Positions 28,966-32,480 of a stretch of DNA of 32,480 bases are shown here, in pieces. Numbering within the stretch: the stretch's first letter is position 1; every line of letters begins with the position of its first letter. Position numbers and translations under genes: made by a program. The notes under the pieces are model-generated. The model saw only the letters and a program-made list of their open reading frames with translations, was not told the DNA's origin and did not search any database. Source of the DNA: Isohypsibius dastychi (taxonomy: Eukaryota > Tardigrada > Eutardigrada > Parachela > Isohypsibiidae); the NCBI GenBank assembly GCA_034696485.1, contig JAQIWT010000134.1, positions 1 through 32,480 of the forward strand, written 5' to 3'.

Positions 28966-29010
28966 CTGAAAATAAATGTGAAGCTGCATCAACATGTTCG
29001 AACGTGTTTT

Positions 29011-29448
29011 TTAAGCCACGCCCCGAATGTCTTTACTCTGTTCTGAGTGGTTTGTGGCAAAAATGTCAAGCTCCGGTAGGCGGGGGCAATTCAGCAAATT
29101 CATATCCACTGCGATTATTCCAAACTGGGCCAAAACATCTGCATATTTCGAACTCTTTGTCCAAAAGCACAGCTGATTAGGATCAACTCCCAACCGACTG
29201 GCAATATCCAGAGTAATGTAATGTATCCTATCCAGCGGATGATTTCCTCTTTTATTCCATGGTATACCGTGGGTTATAGCTGCCTGATGACGCAGACTCT
29301 CCGCATGTCGTACGAAGCAAGCAGGAAAATTGAAAAGATAAAGATAGTTTTTACCGGTTACAATGTCGAAGAATGCCAGCTGTTTGATTACAACCACACC
29401 GTCCACATTGAACCATTCGCATTCAATTACCACTTTCCGGCAATGCAT
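29011..29448 (-). CDS. Unknown 145-aa protein, possibly RNase H-fold-like
   Basis: The ATG at 29448 is inside the end of the membrane-protein gene (26-bp overlap). The protein starts with a beta-strand pattern (KVVIECEWFNVDGVVVIKQL). It has HGIPWNKRGNHPLDRIHYIT in the middle and later a LCFWTKSSKYADVLAQFG segment followed by NCPRLPEL. I recall short proteins with a similar H-G-x-W and (K)G..K pattern in invertebrate mobile elements and suspect a degenerate exonuclease/RNase H-like fold, without seeing a catalytic acid set. Its position in the tight structural-gene series supports it being a real viral gene. Confidence 0.6.
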   Translation of the reverse strand: MHCRKVVIECEWFNVDGVVVIKQLAFFDIVTGKNYLYLFNFPACFVRHAESLRHQAAITHGIPWNKRGNHPLDRIHYITLDIASRLGVDPNQLCFWTKSSKYADVLAQFGIIAVDMNLLNCPRLPELDIFATNHSEQSKDIRGVA

Positions 29449-29629
29449 GTTGTGTTGTCAGATTTATCAATTTAAAAAGCTGCTCTAAGTTAGTGTTATT
29501 GGGTGCACCACGTTGAGATATTTGGACAATCCGAGCAACTGACTCGATAATCAAGATCACCGTAACTAGTAACAGTGTGACTACAGAGAGTGCAAGTTTA
29601 ACTGATTTATGAAGGGAAGTTCTATCCAT
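29423..29629 (-). CDS. Small single-pass membrane protein
   Basis: A 68-aa protein whose ATG lies 5 bp after the protease stop. A basic start (MDRTSLHKSVKL) precedes a membrane span at about residues 12-29 (LALSVVTLLLVTVILIIE), followed by a polar tail with Asn/Gln. The short basic leader suggests a cytosolic N-terminus. It overlaps the next gene by 26 bp in another frame. No family recognised. The location between protease and accessory genes suggests a virion or envelope-associated peptide. Confidence 0.6.
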   Translation of the reverse strand: MDRTSLHKSVKLALSVVTLLLVTVILIIESVARIVQISQRGAPNNTNLEQLFKLINLTTQHALPESGN

Positions 29630-29634
29630 TGCCC

Positions 29635-30138
29635 TTAATACTGGCGTTTCAAAATATCCAATAGGAATTTTTTATCAGTAACAGTCGTATGTAATTTGAA
29701 ATATTTGTTTATGAATTTACAAACTAGTCGATCGTTTGTTTCTCGATTTTTGGTAAATATTGATAAAACGTCCTTATATCTGAAGCCGTTACACCTTAAT
29801 AAGATAAAAAACATACAGTACTGACCGCATACTGTACTTGTATCTGACTGAATGGTTTCTTTTTGGACTATTTGATATTCGTCATCGAGCCAAGTCGCTA
29901 AATGTGGTGAATACTTTGCAGGATTTGAACCGAATGAGTCAAAACATTCAACTGTGTTATTATTACAATAAAAAGCAACCCAGTGCTCGCCTCCTTGGGT
30001 GATTGGTTGAGTATTAGCAATATATGCACCAGGAAACTCTTTTATTCTTGGTAAAGTATCAGCAGCAAATACACCAACAAAAATATCCTTTGTCGAATTT
30101 TCATTTCGAAGCGCTCTTTCAATTTCTTTGCTGTTCAT
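29635..30138 (-). CDS. Adenain-like cysteine protease
   Basis: This is the virion-maturation protease of adenovirus, Polinton and adintovirus type (Ulp1/C5 fold), 167 aa and apparently intact. The catalytic triad is His52 in GGEHWVAFY, Asp67 in ECFDSFGS and Cys104 in TVCGQYCMFF, with Gln97 placed for the oxyanion hole. It cleaves capsid-associated precursors; a fitting site occurs in the small protein at 31595-31909. The ATG is 2 bp after the capsid stop, so the genes form one compact run. A broken homologue lies at 10871-11366. Confidence 0.93.
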   Translation of the reverse strand: MNSKEIERALRNENSTKDIFVGVFAADTLPRIKEFPGAYIANTQPITQGGEHWVAFYCNNNTVECFDSFGSNPAKYSPHLATWLDDEYQIVQKETIQSDTSTVCGQYCMFFILLRCNGFRYKDVLSIFTKNRETNDRLVCKFINKYFKLHTTVTDKKFLLDILKRQY

Positions 30139-30140
30139 CT

Positions 30141-31496
30141 TTAAGGACTAAAGTTGAATATGACGTCACGGTTATTTGTAATCTCAATGACGTTGTCAAA
30201 TACAAGCATAGAAAACACTATAACTGTTTCGGGTAGTGGGTTTTGGAATTTTAGGTTCACGTTGAGATTCCCATGCTTGATCAGTGCGACCGAACTGAGA
30301 CCTGTGTGTGAACTGGTAAAGTCGAACCCAAATAGGGTATAACCGCTGTTATACATGTACCTAGAGAACGGTAATTCCCCTGTTGGCTCATGAAGCCGTC
30401 CAAGAGTATCAAATAAATCTTGATAACCATGAAGACTGTTGGCTGTAGAGAAATTAAAGTCACACGAACCACTTGGGTAGTTTTTGCTATTAATTTCCGC
30501 CGTTACTGACATGACGTCATAATGATGAAAGAAATATGGTGTGCTATTGTACGTCCCAGATAAAGCATTGCTATTCACCATCCCCAAAATCATGATTTTC
30601 GGTATTTGTCCTTGTGTTATATTATTCCATGCTGCAAACTGCTGGCCTCGATTAAGCGATATTTGGCGCATTGAAACTCTTTCTATGTGATATAGAGCAT
30701 TGGTTTCCAACAGTTGCTTAGCCAGCGCGTTACTGTATGCTGGAGTCATTTCATATTTTCTAATATAGAGCCTAGGGTTTCGAATCGCAACCTTCGGCAT
30801 ATGCGCTGCATCCACTGCAGTAAACGAGAGTTGTGTCCGCGACCGCAGCAACTTGATAAAAAGGGGGACACCTGTGAGGAGTGGTTTATCTTGCTGGAAA
30901 ATATCTGAATGGATTTTCCCACTCAATTGTACGGGGCTACCAATTAACAGCATGCGGTATCTGCTATCTGCCCCAGTACTTCGAAAGGTGGCCGCTGCCG
31001 GCGCGTTACCAGCGGCTGCAGTCCATGCACCATTATGCGTCCCAGTTAAATTGTCATCCAGATAAAATCCTGCACATGTAAGTTGACTTTTCTGTGCTGA
31101 TGTTGTGAAGCCAAGCAGATTTTCAAGATATGCACGTAAGAAATAAAGATTAGAAGGGTCTGAAATCGAACGTCCAGCCAACTCAGTGGTAACGGATTGA
31201 AAAAGACTGTGTAAAACATTATTAACAGGCGCCACACAATCTTCAGCTTGCAACGGTGTTCCATCTTGCCTCATGACAAAGAGATCGCATTCGAATCTCA
31301 CGTCGGCTAAGCTTATAAGTTCATTCTCACTCGGAGTTATCTGGAAACTAAAATCAGGACAATCGTCATAAGAAGAAGTAACTGTCCCAAGTCTCTGCTC
31401 TGTAAAATTCCATCGTTCAGTTAATGTTGAAGGTAAATAAAATAAATGATCTTCCAACAGCATGCCTTGCTCTGACCCTGCTTCGATCAATGCCAT
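30141..31496 (-). CDS. Double-jelly-roll major capsid protein (hexon-like)
   Basis: A 451-aa, uninterrupted frame. Landmarks of the Maverick/adintovirus (F54H12.2-like) capsid family: LISLADVRFECDLF (60-73); NNVLHSLFQSVTTELAGRSI (92-111); YFLRAYLENLLGF (118-130); KSQLT (136-140); a second-half HSDIFQQDKPLLTGV segment; a FHHYDVMSVTAEINSKNYPS strand; and a C-terminal NLKFQNPLPETVIVF followed by ITNNRDVIFNFSP. It forms the trimeric building block of an icosahedral shell. Two decayed homologues (A, B) lie at 11.4-14.2 kb, and a more distant one at 23.2-23.7 kb. It sits between the small basic protein and the protease, the order expected of a virion module. Confidence 0.93.
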   Translation of the reverse strand: MALIEAGSEQGMLLEDHLFYLPSTLTERWNFTEQRLGTVTSSYDDCPDFSFQITPSENELISLADVRFECDLFVMRQDGTPLQAEDCVAPVNNVLHSLFQSVTTELAGRSISDPSNLYFLRAYLENLLGFTTSAQKSQLTCAGFYLDDNLTGTHNGAWTAAAGNAPAAATFRSTGADSRYRMLLIGSPVQLSGKIHSDIFQQDKPLLTGVPLFIKLLRSRTQLSFTAVDAAHMPKVAIRNPRLYIRKYEMTPAYSNALAKQLLETNALYHIERVSMRQISLNRGQQFAAWNNITQGQIPKIMILGMVNSNALSGTYNSTPYFFHHYDVMSVTAEINSKNYPSGSCDFNFSTANSLHGYQDLFDTLGRLHEPTGELPFSRYMYNSGYTLFGFDFTSSHTGLSSVALIKHGNLNVNLKFQNPLPETVIVFSMLVFDNVIEITNNRDVIFNFSP

Positions 31497-31594
31497 AATT
31501 TACAAAAGTGAGTTTTCAATTCTAGGTTCCCGTAAACGACGTTTTTTAGGTTTCGACTTGGATTTCGACTGTGATTTTTTCGGTTTGACCGGTA

Positions 31595-31909
31595 TTATCT
31601 ACGTTTACGGCCCTTAATACCGTTTCCTTCCTGAGCTTGTTTCAGCTTGTTAGTAACGTGATCCACTGCAGAGTCTATTGCGTTTTCAACTGCTTTAGAT
31701 GCAGCCTGTCTCACATGAGGACCTGCTTGCCTAATTGCCCCTGAGATATGTGGTGCTGCTTTTGAGAACAAACCTTTTGCAAATCCAACAATGCGACCCC
31801 AAAATGATCCACCTGACATGGGTGAACCCCTGTATTTTGGCATTCCACCCATTTGCGTTCGGAAGAGTGAGTGGAACATCTCTTCACTCTCCTCAAATTT
31901 AATAAGCAT
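31595..31909 (-). CDS. Small basic virion protein (pX/pVI-like)
   Basis: A 104-aa protein whose ATG is 2 bp after the penton stop. The N-terminal 35 residues are polar. A segment PMSGGSFWGR contains MSGG-S, fitting the adenain cleavage rule (M/I/L)xGG-x. Next come an amphipathic, membrane-active-looking stretch (FWGRIVGFAKGLFSKAAPHI) and an Ala/Val-rich helix ending in GRKRR. Cleavage after GG would free this helix, as in adenovirus minor core and membrane-lytic proteins. Directly after the stop, another frame encodes a Lys/Ser/Arg-rich run to about 31507, so the gene may have lost a longer basic tail by frameshift. Assignment is by position and motif, not by clear homology. Confidence 0.7.
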   Translation of the reverse strand: MLIKFEESEEMFHSLFRTQMGGMPKYRGSPMSGGSFWGRIVGFAKGLFSKAAPHISGAIRQAGPHVRQAASKAVENAIDSAVDHVTNKLKQAQEGNGIKGRKRR

Positions 31910-31911
31910 TT

Positions 31912-32480
31912 TTATCGTTTTTTCGGTCTAAAATGTAGTTTAACTATCGACACGCTTTCACAAAATTTAATTTCGTCGCCGTTATCGTTTGAGATGTCAA
32001 TTTCGATGGTGCTAAATACCTTTTTCTCAACTGGCACATAATGAGAATTTTCAAATCTAACAAATACACCATTCACATCTTCCGGTACTACAGGCAAGCA
32101 CCTGACACACGGTGCTAATGTATCTCCTACTATACCGTATTCGACTACATCGCAGTATATGTATATTATGTACATGTTGTTGGGGCCGGTGTATTAAACT
32201 TTTGACTCAAATTCAGTATCAGACTCTGGATTAGCTATAAACTGACTTTCTGGAAATCCGAAGAGTCTTTGAAGCTGTGAGCAGAACGTCATTTTAACAT
32301 AATGATTTTTTTTTATTTTTAGCACAACTTTCCTCTTCCTCAAAACAAACTTAAATGGTATTTCTTCAGTAATGACATGTGGAACTCCAGGTGAAATCCC
32401 ATAAATTCTGTCTTTGAAAGCCATTTTCTCGTATATATGGTAGTCGCTGTTCCTTTGAGCTTTCTCGAACATGGTAAATG
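31912..32480 (-). pseudogene. Penton-like minor capsid protein, 3' part, one in-frame stop
   Basis: The minus frame runs from the window's right edge to 31912, interrupted by one TAA at 32194-32196. Before the stop it has KVVLKIKKNHYVKMTFCSQL and LFGFPESQF. After it, in the same frame, come MYIIYIYCDVVEYGIVGDTL, HYVPVEKKVFSTIEIDIS and a final VKLHFRPKKR. These are the Y.Y.D......VGD and Y.PV....F.TI.I.I....G....F......LHFR blocks I associate with the single-jelly-roll penton/minor capsid protein of Maverick-type elements. The N-terminal half lies outside the window. The single stop may be a recent inactivating mutation or an assembly error. The gene is followed after 2 bp by the small virion protein. 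Confidence 0.75.

Overview
The window reads as animal (invertebrate) genomic DNA. There are short introns with GT-AG ends, remnants of a Ty3/Gypsy LTR retrotransposon, and no bacterial operon signals. Most recognisable coding sequence comes from integrated Maverick/Polinton or adintovirus-like DNA viruses (the lineage whose capsid protein resembles the nematode F54H12.2-type proteins) in several states of decay. The host species cannot be named from the sequence. All identifications are by eye, without database searches.

Left part (1-15.3 kb): old, broken material. In order: a retrotransposon gag remnant with a zinc knuckle (1.4-2.05 kb, minus); the C-terminal half of a viral packaging ATPase (3.96-4.35 kb, minus); a frameshifted gene for a divergent TATA-binding protein (4.4-5.1 kb, minus); an unidentified broken frame (5.5-5.9 kb); a fragment of a Fic gene (9.63-9.77 kb); two exon-like segments of an FG-repeat protein (10.1-10.7 kb); a broken adenain-type protease (10.9-11.4 kb); and two tandem broken double-jelly-roll major capsid genes (11.4-12.7 and 13.0-14.2 kb). 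Fic, protease and capsid lie in the same order and orientation as in the better preserved element on the right.

Middle (15.4-24.6 kb): a 5'-truncated Gypsy element on the plus strand (RNase H, integrase, a broken third ORF, polypurine tract, 405-bp 3' LTR with perfect 7-bp inverted ends). Then come a broken dUTPase gene, a possible tiny spliced gene with a TATA box, a lysine/glutamate-rich ORF broken by two stops and a frameshift, and a capsid fragment from a second lineage.

Right part (24.8-32.48 kb): a mostly intact viral gene block, nearly all on the minus strand. From the right edge leftwards it carries penton-like protein (one in-frame stop, truncated by the window), a small basic virion-type protein with an adenain-type cleavage site, the 451-aa major capsid protein, the cysteine protease, a small membrane protein and an unknown protein. 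The structural genes are separated by 2-5 bases or overlap, except for about 100 bp before the capsid gene. Further left is a looser accessory island: two related unknown proteins, a BIR protein, a membrane-anchored IAP-type RING protein, a third related unknown protein and a Fic-domain enzyme. Island genes have their own TATA boxes, repeated promoter blocks or shared 3' hairpin elements. Inference: a virion-assembly module is joined to a host-manipulation module in which IAP functions are split over two genes. A virus-type TATA-binding protein elsewhere in the window could once have served such promoters. No polymerase B or viral integrase gene was found, so no complete element is present.
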